From contig SCSG01000037.1 of NCBI GenBank assembly GCA_004322135.1, positions 1-64,000 on the forward strand: DNA of 64,000 nucleotides, written 5' to 3'. Each line of letters opens with the position of its first letter. Position 1 is the first letter of the stretch. Source of the stretch: Burkholderiaceae bacterium (GTDB taxonomy: Bacteria; Pseudomonadota; Gammaproteobacteria; Burkholderiales; Burkholderiaceae_B). The position numbers and the translations under genes were made by a program. Below are positions 50,950-59,745 of the stretch, piece after piece. Below the pieces are notes generated by a model. It had not been told where the DNA came from and searched no databases. It worked only from the letters and a program-made list of their open reading frames with translations.

Positions 50950-51123
50950 CTACTGCACCTGCATCCACCTGCCATTTTCTATCTGAACAAAAACGCTAGA
51001 ACGATTATCCAAGCCGCTGTGATCGGCTTTGGTCATGTTGTAGACGCCCTGTGTGCCGACTACGTCCTTGCTGGTTTCCAGCACTTCACGTAGCACTGCA
51101 CGAAAATCCGAAGACTGCTTGAA
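50950..51123 (-). pseudogene. 3' fragment of a branched-chain amino-acid ABC binding protein (LivK-like)
   Basis: The minus strand encodes about 58 residues, LREVLETSKDVVGTQGVYNM then TKADHSGLDNRSSVFVQIEN and GRWMQVQ with a stop. This matches the C-terminal end of periplasmic Leu/Ile/Val binding proteins (FVGTQGVYNMSATDHSGLD pattern). Homology stops at about 51123, where the plus-strand island gene begins, so the fragment was cut at an insertion or deletion boundary. The open frame continuing to 51480 is unrelated antisense sequence. Confidence 0.65.
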
Positions 51124-51135
51124 TAAGCCGACGCA

Positions 51136-51820
51136 TTGCGCAAACCTCCCAATGCGCCGGCACTTCGCTGCGTCAGCATTGACTGTCCCGTGATCGAGGC
51201 TAGGCTCACCAGTACTGAAATGTGGCGGGAGTTCGATCAAAACCTGCCGCGCATCTTGGGCGGCCTGTTGGACTTGGCGGCAAAGGCGCTGGAGCTTTTG
51301 CCCGCAGTGAATCTTCCCGAGGAAGATCGTCCGCACCTGGTTGAGTATGTCATCCTTGGCTGTGCGGTGGCAATGGCGCAAGGTCAAAAGGCCGAGGTCT
51401 TCATGCATGCTTTCACTGCCATGCTGATGGAGACCGTCGGCAGAACACTGGAAGCCAGTCCTGTGGCAGTTGCCGTGCAAGAGTTTGTTGATAAAGCGCC
51501 GAATGGACTTACTGCACCGCTAAAAGATATCTTGCGTAAGCTTGAGCAATTCAAGCCTGTCGGCACTGAAGCCTGGCCCCGATCCCCCAAGGGGCTGGGC
51601 GATGCTCTCAGACGCGCAGCACCTGCACTGCGCACGTGCGCACGCTCGGCATTGAATGCAAGAGTATGGGGCGTGGGCGAAACAACATCCACTGGTGCAT
51701 CCGAAAAAAAAGAATGAATCCGATGTCAGCAATGTCCGCGACTCGCTCGGTGAAAGTGCGGACATGCGGACTTTGCGGACTTCAGAATCAACTGTTTCTC
51801 CTGACCTCGAGGTCTTCTGA
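51136..51820 (+). pseudogene. 3' part of an island-type ATP-binding/primase-like gene, two frameshifts
   Basis: The frame opens with TEMWREFDQNLPRILGGLLD, continues through EAWPRSPKGLGDALRRAAPA and would give a C-terminal segment like those of replication-type ATP-binding proteins in prophages and genomic islands. It breaks at an 8-bp tandem duplication TGCGCACG (51629-51636 and 51637-51644). The restored frame IECKSMGRGRNNIHWCIRKK breaks again in an A8 run (51704-51711) before a tail ending at TGA 51818-51820, which overlaps the next ATG. The 5' part is missing. Confidence 0.65.
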
Positions 51821-52224
51821 TGAGTGCTGTCCAAGTCCTCGTCGAGCTTCGTCGTGCCGGGGTAACGCTGGAAGTGCTGGAGGGGAACCGCCTGGCAGCC
51901 CCTGCCGGTTTTCTGACCGATGAACATCGGGAAGCGATCCGCGACCACAAGCAGGAACTCCTTGCGCTGCTGCGCTCGCTACCTGTGCCACGGCATGCAC
52001 AGGCACCCGGCGACGGTCCATCCTGGCGGCGATTGAAGATAGACTTTGATCCGCTGTAGCGGCCTTTGGCTGATGCTTACTACGCGCATCACTGGGGCTG
52101 TCCGTACTGCATTGCAGCAGGCCAAAATCTGCAACTGCAACGATGCTGCACTGGTAAGCCACTTTGGGATGCCTACCGGGCTGCAGCCGGTGCCATGACA
52201 CAGGCGACACAGCCCCATGGATGA
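51820..52224 (+). pseudogene. TubC-docking-domain protein gene with in-frame TAG
   Basis: Residues 1-60 (VLVELRRAGVTLEVLEGNRL, TDEHREAIRDHKQELLALLR) match the TubC N-terminal docking domain found in small island-borne proteins. A TAG at 52057-52059 closes the frame, but it stays open in the same register to 52224 with a Cys-rich part, ADAYYAHHWGCPYCIAAGQN and RCCTGKPLWDAYRAA, typical of the end of these proteins. The ancestral product was therefore about 134 residues. The upstream gene's TGA overlaps its ATG, and its own end overlaps the next gene. Confidence 0.65.
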
Positions 52225-52483
52225 AACACTCATTGCGAGCAGGCTGTACGGCACGCCAACTATTGGTACCCAAATCCCGTGTACGCCATAGCGGAAGGCT
52301 CAGCTGTTATTGCGCCAGCGCCCCATCGAACCTTCATTCCCGCCCGTGGCGCGAACAGCGCATGCACGGGGTGGTGACGAGATCTGGCTTACGGGTGAAA
52401 GAGTACGGAGCAGAGTTAGAATCGCTCCAGCGGGCTGCCAAGTGTTCGCGTTTTTGACGGAAGAAAACGATGGATTGGCTTGA
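52217..52483 (+). pseudogene. Small island gene with in-frame TAG, function unknown
   Basis: From ATG 52217 the frame reads MDETLIASRLYGTPTIGTQI and meets TAG at 52289-52291, then continues open to 52483 with RQRPIEPSFPPVARTAHARG and DEIWLTGERVRSRVRIAPAG. The tail looks like coding sequence rather than chance. It overlaps the TubC-type gene upstream and the gene at 52470 downstream, consistent with a compact operon. I do not recognise the family. Confidence 0.5.
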
Positions 52484-52730
52484 ACGTTTAACGGGTTTCC
52501 GAGAAAAAATTATGCCAATACCTGCGCGCAGTTGATGGTCGATGGGGCTTGCCTTCGTTCCAAGGCGAACGGCAAGGCCTACGGTATTGGCACAGTCGAG
52601 ATGGTGAGCCTTGCCGACCTGCGCAATCGCGTACACGACGGTTCCGGTACCCACGGAAAGAACCACCAGGCCTCGCCAGGCGCGTGCCTTGGTCACCCAA
52701 ACGTGCGCTGGCCTACCGCCATAACTTGGC
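52470..52730 (+). pseudogene. Frameshifted gene of unknown function (MDWLERLTGFRE protein)
   Basis: ATG 52470 starts MDWLERLTGFRE and then shifts at an A-run (52501-52506). The continuing register reads NYANTCAQLMVDGACLRSKA, NGKAYGIGTVEMVSLADLRN and RV. This resembles an uncharacterised conserved protein with an N-terminal MDWFERLTGF...VDG...NGK pattern, seen in several phyla. The homology fades after about 52690. No function is known to me. Confidence 0.45.
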
Positions 52731-52886
52731 GTGAGTGTCACATTTGGTCGAGGCAAGAACCTCAACAACATCTCCGACGTCTACACCCAATCGGACGCCC
52801 AGTTCAATGCCAGTTGGGCGATCGATCTCTTTCGCGCCAAACGCGCGAAAGAGGTTGCGGAGCTCGACGGCCTGCTGTCGGCCTAA
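52731..52886 (+). pseudogene. Fragment of RND-type outer-membrane efflux protein
   Basis: A 51-codon frame, VSVTFGRGKNLNNISDVYTQ then SDAQFNASWAIDLFRAKRAK and EVAELDGLLSA, ends with TAA. ASWAIDLF matches the conserved ASWELDLF motif of NodT/TolC-family outer-membrane factors, and the preceding strand fits the beta-barrel. Neither end of the gene is present. An antisense frame (52713-52982) is open but shows no family resemblance. Confidence 0.45.
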
Positions 52887-53054
52887 CTTGCCGCGTGGGG
52901 ACGCCAGCAACGTGGCCCTGCTGCAGACGTATGCTTCGTTCGTCCGAGCGTGCTCCGGCACCCCGGTCAACCGCAAGTCCACGGTTTTCCTGGCTAATGC
53001 GATAATGACGCACTACAAACGCCGACCCTTGATAGACGATGCGAATTATGGACA

Positions 53055-53083
53055 TTGTCGAACATCCACAGCCACACTATATA
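53055..53083 (+). promoter_or_regulatory. Candidate sigma-70 promoter for the gntR gene
   Basis: TTGTCG (53055-53060) and TATATA (53078-53083) are 17 bp apart, 100 bp before the gntR start. The rest of 52887-53182 shows no gene. Confidence 0.4.
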
Positions 53084-53182
53084 GGTCCCTTATGAACGCA
53101 AACCCGATTTATTTGGCTGCCAGCCATGGCCTCACTCGCAACCATCCGGCTCTGGCAATTCGAAGCGAATTGGCGGGAACCG

Positions 53183-53980
53183 ATGAATAAGACGCGGGCC
53201 AATGCCGAACGAAGAGGCCCCAGCGCCAACCTGCATCTGTCGCGATATCGCGTCATCGAAGCCGTGCTGCGCGAACAGATCGTGTCAGGCGAGTACGAAG
53301 CCGGCGACAAGCTGCCGACGGAGGCGGAATTATGCACGATGTTCGGTGCCAGTCGACCAACCGTACGTCAGGCGCTTGGAGCCTTGGAGGGGGATGGCCT
53401 TATTTCGAGAGAGCACGGGCGCGGCACATTCGTCAAGCCGGCGTGGCGCCGCTCGCCGCCATCCCGTTTTGAAATATCGTTCGAAGGACTATTCGAACCA
53501 CCTCAGCCGTTGACAATCTCAATTCAGCGCGTGGGAGTGCTCCATGGCTACGGCATTGCCCATCAAATGATGAATTTTCCTCAGGGTTCTGAACTTTTTT
53601 ACTTCGTGCGCATATACATGCTTGGGAAGATTGCGATCGGCGGATGCAAGGTACATGTTCCCGGTACCATCCGCGATAAGCTCAGCGAAGAAGATTTTAT
53701 AACGCGGAATGTACCCGAACTCATGGCCCAACGCGCGGGCAAGACATTGGCATCCTGTGCACTTTCCGTGGATTCGACTCTAGCAGAACCACGCTTCGCA
53801 GAAATAACCGGCGCTCAGACCGGCTCTCCGCTCACCAGCATACGTCGATCGAGCTTCGCAACCGATGGTACCAGTATCGAGCACACCCACCTTTTATTTC
53901 GCCCCGACGTTTGTCGACTTGTGGGTCATAAGGCTTTCACGCCAGGAAAGCGTGCTCGGCGTTCAAAGTCGATTAGCTGA
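53183..53980 (+). CDS. GntR/HutC-family transcriptional regulator (UTRA domain)
   Basis: A 265-residue regulator. The winged helix (about 20-85; RYRVIEAVLREQIVSGEYEA, GDKLPTEAELCTMFGASRPT, REHGRGTFVKPAW) is followed by a UTRA ligand domain (about 95-250; PQGSELFYFVRIYML, ITGAQTGSPLTSIRRSSFA). Such proteins repress catabolic or transport genes until an effector binds. It stands at the left edge of the aldehyde dehydrogenase/importer cluster and probably controls it. The start MNKTRANAERR at 53183 is chosen; the frame is open 19 residues upstream. Confidence 0.88.
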   Translation: MNKTRANAERRGPSANLHLSRYRVIEAVLREQIVSGEYEAGDKLPTEAELCTMFGASRPTVRQALGALEGDGLISREHGRGTFVKPAWRRSPPSRFEISFEGLFEPPQPLTISIQRVGVLHGYGIAHQMMNFPQGSELFYFVRIYMLGKIAIGGCKVHVPGTIRDKLSEEDFITRNVPELMAQRAGKTLASCALSVDSTLAEPRFAEITGAQTGSPLTSIRRSSFATDGTSIEHTHLLFRPDVCRLVGHKAFTPGKRARRSKSIS

Positions 53981-54125
53981 TGCCAACTCGGAATTGTGCT
54001 TGTTTTGGGGCGGAGCCTGCTAACGACAGTGGTGTTCGAACGAACCCGGACACACGTAAAATGTCCCCCGATTCGTTGTACTACGTCACTTCCCGCGATC
54101 ATCTTCCGGTGCCGCGTTTGTTTCC

Positions 54126-55649
54126 TCAAACGCCAAGCACACGGTCAAGCGCCAACTTCGGATCGCCCAGCCGTGTGTGCACCACCTTGTGCTCTAGGTA
54201 GGTCAGAAGCTCGTCTTTCGACTCCTCTCGTCCCAAGGCACTGTTTTTTGTACCGCCAAAGGGCGTGCCAAAATAGTGCCGCGTGGAATCGTTGACCCAA
54301 ACATAGCCTGCATCGAGCGCGTCGGCAGTTTTATGCGCAATGGACAGGTCATTAGTCCAGATGCTAGCCGTCAATCCGAGATCGACGCTATTCGCTTGTA
54401 CGATCATCTGATCATAATCGTTCCACTCAAAGACTGAGACAACCGGACCGAAGATTTCTTCGCGGCCGATCCGCATATCAGGCTTGACCCCAGCAAAAAG
54501 GGCCGGTTCGAGGAAATTGCCGCCGTTTGGAGCGTTTGCAGGACGATGTCCGCCGCGCACCAATATCGCACCTTGGTCAACAGCCGATTCCACATAGTTC
54601 ATTACTCGATCCCAGTGGGCCTTGCTAACCAAAGGACCAACGTCGGTTTGCTCATCATAAGCCAAGCCAATGCGATACTTGCCAAGCTTTTCGGCCATTA
54701 GGCTCACAAAAGCATCGTGAATCTTGGAATGGACCATGACGCGCGAGTTCGAGCCGCAGGCTTGTCCCTGACAAACATTCAGGCTCATCCCGAAGATGGC
54801 ACCTTCTACCGCAGCGTCAAGATCTACATCGGGGAAAACGACCATTGCGTTCTTGCCCCCGAGTTCGAGCGAGACGTGCTTGACATTTCCAGATTCGGCA
54901 GCACGGCGTTGGATGACTAGACCGGTTCCCACCGAGCCGGTGAAGGCCAACCGCTTGACTTTCGGATGCGTGACTATCGCGTCGCCGGTATCCGCTTTGC
55001 CGGTGACGATGTTAACGACCCCGGGAGGAAATGCTTCTGAAAATAGTTCGGCCAGCGCTAGCGTCGACAACGATGTCTCCTCTGATGGCTTCATAACCAA
55101 CGTATTGCCCGTGATCAGCGACGGCAGCGGGCGAGTTATTGCAAACATAGCGGGGTGGTTGAAGGCGGTAATCCGGCCAACCACTCCATAGGGCCGATGG
55201 GCGGTGTAATGAAGATTGCCGGAGCTTGCGGGAATAACGTCACCAGTCAAAGACTTTGCCAGCGCGGGCCATCCATTCAGATACGGCTTACATAGATCGA
55301 TGTCGGCCCGCATTGCCTGGATAGGATTGCCGCAGTCGATCGCGTCAAGCATGGCAAGCCGCTCTCTGTTCTGGTCTATAAGCTCAGCAAACTTGGCAAA
55401 ACACTTGCTACGACCATCTACACCCATAGCCTCCCATGCCGGACGTGCGGCCTCAGCGGCTGAGACTGCCGCGTCAACGTCTTTATCAGAAGCGCACGGT
55501 AACTCCGCGATCTGTTTGCCTGTAGAGGGATCGATCACTTCCATGACGTTGCCGGTAGAGCTTGCGACGAACTTACCATCAATCAACATCTTCTGGTCCC
55601 GTCCGGTCACATAGGTTACCACCGGATCACGTGCTTCGGTAAGCATCAT
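54126..55649 (-). CDS. NAD(P)-dependent aldehyde dehydrogenase
   Basis: A 507-residue enzyme of the betaine/vanillin-type aldehyde dehydrogenase family. Catalytic C298 is in GQACGSNSR and general-base E262 in SLELGGKNAMVV; FTGSVGTGLVIQRRAAE is the NAD-binding loop and EEIFGPVVSVFEW a conserved region. It oxidises an aldehyde to the acid. It is divergent from the ornithine-cyclodeaminase-like operon across 389 bp. The substrate is not evident from sequence. Confidence 0.92.
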   Translation of the reverse strand: MMLTEARDPVVTYVTGRDQKMLIDGKFVASSTGNVMEVIDPSTGKQIAELPCASDKDVDAAVSAAEAARPAWEAMGVDGRSKCFAKFAELIDQNRERLAMLDAIDCGNPIQAMRADIDLCKPYLNGWPALAKSLTGDVIPASSGNLHYTAHRPYGVVGRITAFNHPAMFAITRPLPSLITGNTLVMKPSEETSLSTLALAELFSEAFPPGVVNIVTGKADTGDAIVTHPKVKRLAFTGSVGTGLVIQRRAAESGNVKHVSLELGGKNAMVVFPDVDLDAAVEGAIFGMSLNVCQGQACGSNSRVMVHSKIHDAFVSLMAEKLGKYRIGLAYDEQTDVGPLVSKAHWDRVMNYVESAVDQGAILVRGGHRPANAPNGGNFLEPALFAGVKPDMRIGREEIFGPVVSVFEWNDYDQMIVQANSVDLGLTASIWTNDLSIAHKTADALDAGYVWVNDSTRHYFGTPFGGTKNSALGREESKDELLTYLEHKVVHTRLGDPKLALDRVLGV

Positions 55650-55890
55650 CTTTCATCCATTTTTGCAAACGGCAACGGCCTATGCCGAAAAGCATGCTTC
55701 TTTGCCATCTATGAGTAAGTGTTCAATTATTCTGAGGTTGCCGGGTGCTCCGACAGAACCGCGGCCCTATTACATAAGGTGCTGCACATACGGCACGCAT
55801 TCTGAACCAGACGCGGCCCTTCGTCCCCTTGTCGACTCACTTATTCGTCGAGTTTGCAGTCAAGAATATTTATAATGTCATCATTACCAT

Positions 55891-55964
55891 ATGTCAAGAA
55901 GGCGCGCTATCCAATATATGATGTTTCTGAAGCCGCTCTAGAAACCAAGAAACATTCTTGACAT
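55891..55964. promoter_or_regulatory. Long inverted repeat over the divergent promoter, candidate operator
   Basis: ATGTCAAGAA (55891-55900) and TTCTTGACAT (55955-55964) are perfect inverted arms 54 bp apart. The right arm overlaps the -35 hexamer of the plus-strand promoter. A third GTCAAGAA is at 55859-55866. The arrangement suits a regulator, probably the GntR protein, binding several sites or looping the region. Binding is not demonstrated. Confidence 0.55.
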
Positions 55965-55986
55965 GTTGTAAAGTCGTAAATATCAT
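55958..55986 (+). promoter_or_regulatory. Sigma-70 promoter of the ornithine-cyclodeaminase/ABC operon
   Basis: TTGACA (55958-55963), 17-bp spacer, TATCAT (55981-55986): both boxes are close to consensus. The start codon of the first gene is about 50 bp downstream, with GGGAG before it. The -35 box lies inside an operator-like inverted repeat. The rest of 55650-55890 carries the aldehyde dehydrogenase promoter on the other strand; no other element is recognised. Confidence 0.75.
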
Positions 55987-56038
55987 ATGACCACAATACA
56001 CATCAAACGCTGTGTGTGAGAAACGAACGGGAGCGAAA

Positions 56039-57121
56039 ATGTCTGGAACACTGGTCTTGACGAACAAGGACGCTTATGGCCTCGTCTCTATGAAGGAGGC
56101 GATCGAGCTTATTGAGGAGACCTATCGGGATATCGGCAACGGCGTGGGGTCCGTTTTGCCACGCCGCCGCCTTCACACGCCGCTCGACAGTTATGACGAG
56201 CCGCGGTGGTCACTCCTCAATGTGATTGGTGGCGCAGTGCCCTGCTGCGGCGTTATTGCCCTTCGTATTGACGTTGCACATATTGCGATGCCACAGGGTG
56301 ATGGGCAGGAGCGAATGGAGTTTCGCGGTGATTTTTCGGGCTTTATCCTGGTATGGGATATTCGAACAAATGAGTTGATCGGCATCGTGCACGACCATGC
56401 CATGTCTGCACTGCGTGTTGGCGCAACGTCGGCTATCGTCGCAAAGCACGTAGCCCGTGAGGACAGCGAAGTTATCGGAATCCTAGGCGCAGGCAAGCAG
56501 GCGGCTGCCCAGGTGGAGGGTTTAGTAATCGTGCGGCCAAACATCCGTCGCGTGAAGGTTTACTCACCATCGTCAAGTAGCCGCGTTTCGTTCGCGCAGC
56601 AGATGAGCCAGAAGTTGTCGATCGAGGTGGTGCCGGTCGATACGGCCGAGGCTGCGATTCGCGGTGCCGATATCGCGGTCGCCTCCACAAACAGTTCCAA
56701 GAATGTTCTGTTTGGCAAATGGCTTTCGCCCGGCACGCATGTGATAGGAATGAAGTCGTCTACACGGTTCTTCCCTCAGCGCGAGCTTGATGATGAATGC
56801 GCACGCGTGGCGGATTTCGTCATCGTCAATCTGAAAGAGCAGATCGAGATAGATAACCAGGCAGAGTTGATGGACCCGCTGAGTAAAGGTTACATCACGA
56901 AGGACGATATCAGTGAGATCGGCGATCTGTGCGTCGGCCGCGGGCCCCGCAGGGTCAGCCCGAAACAAATTACATACCACAACAATAATGGCGGGATGGG
57001 AAATCAGTTCGCTGCGGTGTGCAAGCGCGCCCTCGAAGTGGCTCGCGAGCGTGGCATTGGCATAGAATTACCACTCGACCTGTTCATGACCCGTCGAGGC
57101 AACGAGGTTTCGTCACCTTGA
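56039..57121 (+). CDS. Ornithine cyclodeaminase/mu-crystallin family protein
   Basis: A 360-residue NAD(P)-binding protein. The dinucleotide motif is [17 protein letters not shown] (about 147-163), preceded by [25 protein letters not shown], which contains the substrate-contact Arg region. [11 protein letters not shown] and [20 protein letters not shown] are atypical for true ornithine cyclodeaminase, so it may act as an imine reductase or amino-acid dehydrogenase on another substrate. GGGAG precedes ATG 56039. It is the first gene of an operon with the ABC importer. Confidence 0.82.
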   Translation: MSGTLVLTNKDAYGLVSMKEAIELIEETYRDIGNGVGSVLPRRRLHTPLDSYDEPRWSLLNVIGGAVPCCGVIALRIDVAHIAMPQGDGQERMEFRGDFSGFILVWDIRTNELIGIVHDHAMSALRVGATSAIVAKHVAREDSEVIGILGAGKQAAAQVEGLVIVRPNIRRVKVYSPSSSSRVSFAQQMSQKLSIEVVPVDTAEAAIRGADIAVASTNSSKNVLFGKWLSPGTHVIGMKSSTRFFPQRELDDECARVADFVIVNLKEQIEIDNQAELMDPLSKGYITKDDISEIGDLCVGRGPRRVSPKQITYHNNNGGMGNQFAAVCKRALEVARERGIGIELPLDLFMTRRGNEVSSP

Positions 57122-57177
57122 GTCAGTGACAAAGACGACTTCTTAGAAGCAGAATAATCGATAATTAGGAGACTATT

Positions 57178-58161
57178 ATGAAATGTCCGGTCAACATGAC
57201 CTCAGCACTAGTCGGTTGCGTGGCCTGTTTGGCAATGTCTACTACCCTGCTTGCGAAGCCAGTTACTATCCATCTGGGGCGAGGGGCTGCGGCCGAAGAG
57301 CAGGTCTGGCTGATGGTGGCAATGCCCAAATTGGCGCCTAATGAGGGGAAAGTTTACAAGATCGACACGACTTTCTCGCCTAATAGCGATAAGCGCTTTG
57401 CAGCTCTCCAGGCAGGTGGGCTCGACATAATCACCAGCAATGCACATTCTGCACTCAATGCCGCTGCCGCGGGTTTGCCGATCAAGCTGATCGCCTCGAT
57501 CAGCCAGGAAAGCAGCAAGGGTGCCCACACACACTACGTTGTCATGAGCGACAGTGGCATCAACACGATGCAAGACCTCAAAGGCCGTACGATCGGTGTC
57601 GTTGGCCTGAAGGACGCCACTCAATTCTGGGCCTCAGTTGCGCTAACCAAAGCTGGACTAGATCCGAAGACGGATGTGACGTTCGCTCAGGTGCCGTTTC
57701 CGCTGCAAGGTGAAGCGCTGCGAACTGGCATTATCAATGTAGCCACGCTTGTTCAACCGTTTTTCAGCATGGAGCAGAGCAAGGGTGGAATCAAGACCCT
57801 GTTCACGTCGAAAGATGCGGTTCCGTTTGACGAAGAACTCATGGTTCTGGTCGCTCGCGATGACTTCCTCAAGAAGCACGGGGACGTCGCGCGTGCCTTC
57901 TTGGCTGATCTTAAGAAGGTTACTGCCTATTATCTAGCGCATCGAAAAGAAGCTCGCCAAGCCCTTCTCGACGCACATTTCATACGGGTACCCGCTAAGA
58001 TCTATCTTAATATGGAAGACTATTACCGAACACCCGACCTGAAAATTAACGTAGGTCTGCTTAAGAAGATGCAGGAGATGGACATGAAGCTGGGTATGCA
58101 GGAAAAGCGCGCTGACATCGATTCCCTCGTCGATTTACGATATCTTCCAGATGCCAATTAA
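57178..58161 (+). CDS. ABC importer substrate-binding protein (NMT1/SsuA-like)
   Basis: A 327-residue binding protein with a signal peptide (MTSALVGCVACLAMSTTLLA, cleaved near residue 26). VTIHLGRGAAAEEQVWLMVA, LQAGGLDIITSNAHSALNAA and LKGRTIGVVGLKDATQFWA match the NMT1/SsuA/TauA fold. The ligand is unknown. AGGAG lies seven bases before ATG 57178. The ATPase gene overlaps its 3' end by 11 bp. Confidence 0.88.
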   Translation: MKCPVNMTSALVGCVACLAMSTTLLAKPVTIHLGRGAAAEEQVWLMVAMPKLAPNEGKVYKIDTTFSPNSDKRFAALQAGGLDIITSNAHSALNAAAAGLPIKLIASISQESSKGAHTHYVVMSDSGINTMQDLKGRTIGVVGLKDATQFWASVALTKAGLDPKTDVTFAQVPFPLQGEALRTGIINVATLVQPFFSMEQSKGGIKTLFTSKDAVPFDEELMVLVARDDFLKKHGDVARAFLADLKKVTAYYLAHRKEARQALLDAHFIRVPAKIYLNMEDYYRTPDLKINVGLLKKMQEMDMKLGMQEKRADIDSLVDLRYLPDAN

Positions 58162-58978
58162 CAGCGAAGCATCAATTACACGGCCCTTGCTCGTTGCGCA
58201 GGGCGTGGAAAAGCGCTTCAAGCGAGGAGTGGTTGATGTCCAGGCGATTCAATCCTTCTCGCTGGAGGTCTCTTCGGGCGAGTTTGTTAGCATCGTCGGG
58301 CCATCCGGTTGTGGGAAGACCACGCTGTTACACATGGTGGGAGGGTTCGAGTCTCCGAGTGCCGGGCGTTTCGAGCTTAACGGCAAGGAGATTACCGGAC
58401 CTGGAGCGGACCGCGGAGTCCTGTTCCAGGAATCCACTCTTTTTGATTGGCTAACGGTGGAACAGAATATCGCTTGGCCGATGCGCATACAAGGCAAACC
58501 GGCGCATGAAATCAAGGATAAAGTGAGTGAGTTGCTTGAACTCGTCCATTTGCCAGGCTTTCGCCGCCACTATCCCTCCGAGATCAGCGGCGGCATGAAG
58601 CAGCGTGTGGGGCTCGCACGCCTGCTGGCCCAGGACCCGGCCATCATGTTGATGGATGAACCGTTCGGCGCGCTTGATGCGCAGACTCGCGAGATCATGC
58701 AGGAACTGCTGGCCAAGATTTGGCGCCGCAATCGCAAGACGGTCCTCTTCGTGACACATGATATCGACGAGGCGGTTTACCTCGGCACACGCGTGGTCAT
58801 CTTCACAGCGCGTCCAGGTAAAATCAAGAAGAACCTTGCGATCGATCTTGAGCCGGGCAGAGACATCGAGATCAAAAAGTCGAAGCCCTATCGCGCATAT
58901 CGTGATGAGGTCTGGGATCTGTTGCGCGAGGAGGTGCTTAGAACACAAGCGCTAACACAGCAGAAGGAAGCAAATTGA
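58151..58978 (+). CDS. ABC importer ATP-binding protein (SsuB/TauB type)
   Basis: A 275-residue ATPase. Walker A GPSGCGKTT (50-58), Q-loop VLFQESTLFDWLTV (90-103), signature ISGGMKQRVGLARLL (145-159), Walker B IMLMDEP (165-171), H-loop FVTHDIDEA. It powers the importer formed with the two permeases that follow. The permease gene starts at TTG within its stop codon. Confidence 0.94.
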   Translation: MPINSEASITRPLLVAQGVEKRFKRGVVDVQAIQSFSLEVSSGEFVSIVGPSGCGKTTLLHMVGGFESPSAGRFELNGKEITGPGADRGVLFQESTLFDWLTVEQNIAWPMRIQGKPAHEIKDKVSELLELVHLPGFRRHYPSEISGGMKQRVGLARLLAQDPAIMLMDEPFGALDAQTREIMQELLAKIWRRNRKTVLFVTHDIDEAVYLGTRVVIFTARPGKIKKNLAIDLEPGRDIEIKKSKPYRAYRDEVWDLLREEVLRTQALTQQKEAN

Positions 58979-59745
58979 ACCAAGTGACACGAATTGCGTT
59001 GGCATTTGTCGTTCCCGCTGGACTCCTGATTGGTTGGGAGGCTGCCGGCATGATGCACGCGCTGCCGAATTACCTACCACCGCCAACCCAGATCGGCTTG
59101 GCTTTCGTCGAAATCAGCCGCACCGGCGAATTGTGGCAGCAGTCGTTTACCAGCTTGATTCGTGCAGCGGTTGGGCTCGCACTCGGTGCGGTTACAGGCG
59201 TAGTGCTGGGTTTGCTGACCGGCAGTTTTCGGCCCCTGCGTGACCTCATCGAGCCATTGATCATCGCTCTCAACCCGATTCCGAAAATCGCGTTACTGCC
59301 AATCTTCGTTATTGCCTTTGGCCTGGGGAACGGCTCGAAATTTGCAATCATCGGCGCCGCCGCATTTTTCCCAGTCTACATCGCAACCGCGGATGGCATG
59401 ACGTCAATCCCCATCCGGCTGATCTGGGTGTCGAGGAGTATGGGCGCCGGTACTTTGCGCCTGCTGCTCCAAGTGTGTCTGCCAGCCATTCTTCCTGCCA
59501 TCTTTTCGGGCTTGCGCATCGCCACCGCCCTTTCTTTCATCGTGCTGTTCGCCGCTGAACTCATCGGCAGCAAGGATGGCTTAGGTTATTTGATTTCCAC
59601 CGCTGAATCCGGTATTCGTTTCGACTTGGTTTTCGTGGCAATCATCGCTATTGGTGCTTTAGGCTTTGTGTCCGATCGTCTGCTACTGATCTTGCGGCAC
59701 GTCGTGCTGCGCGGGCAAGCTTCTGCCAAGAGGAGCGATCTGTGA
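58975..59745 (+). CDS. ABC importer permease 1
   Basis: A 256-residue BPD permease with about six membrane helices (LAFVVPAGLLIGWEAAGMMH, AALGLALGAVTGVVLGLLTG-type repeats). The EAA loop is SRSMGAGTLRLLLQVCLPAILP (about 152-173). It begins with TTG overlapping the ATPase TGA, with AAGGAAG upstream. It pairs with the next permease. Confidence 0.9.
   Translation: MNQVTRIALAFVVPAGLLIGWEAAGMMHALPNYLPPPTQIGLAFVEISRTGELWQQSFTSLIRAAVGLALGAVTGVVLGLLTGSFRPLRDLIEPLIIALNPIPKIALLPIFVIAFGLGNGSKFAIIGAAAFFPVYIATADGMTSIPIRLIWVSRSMGAGTLRLLLQVCLPAILPAIFSGLRIATALSFIVLFAAELIGSKDGLGYLISTAESGIRFDLVFVAIIAIGALGFVSDRLLLILRHVVLRGQASAKRSDL

Noticed and set aside
50950-51480. 176-residue minus-strand protein
   Set aside because: Only the last third matches a family (LivK end); the rest is antisense to the island gene.
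52057-52059. Pyrrolysine or selenocysteine-like recoding of TAG
   Set aside because: No PYLIS-like element or suppressor tRNA is visible, and neighbouring genes are plainly decayed.
51600-52520. Frameshifts and stops as sequencing errors
   Set aside because: Core genes on both sides contain many homopolymers without errors, and an 8-bp duplication plus two stops is hard to attribute to error; resequencing would settle it.
52713-52982. 89-residue minus-strand frame
   Set aside because: No motif or start site; the plus strand encodes a recognisable outer-membrane efflux fragment.
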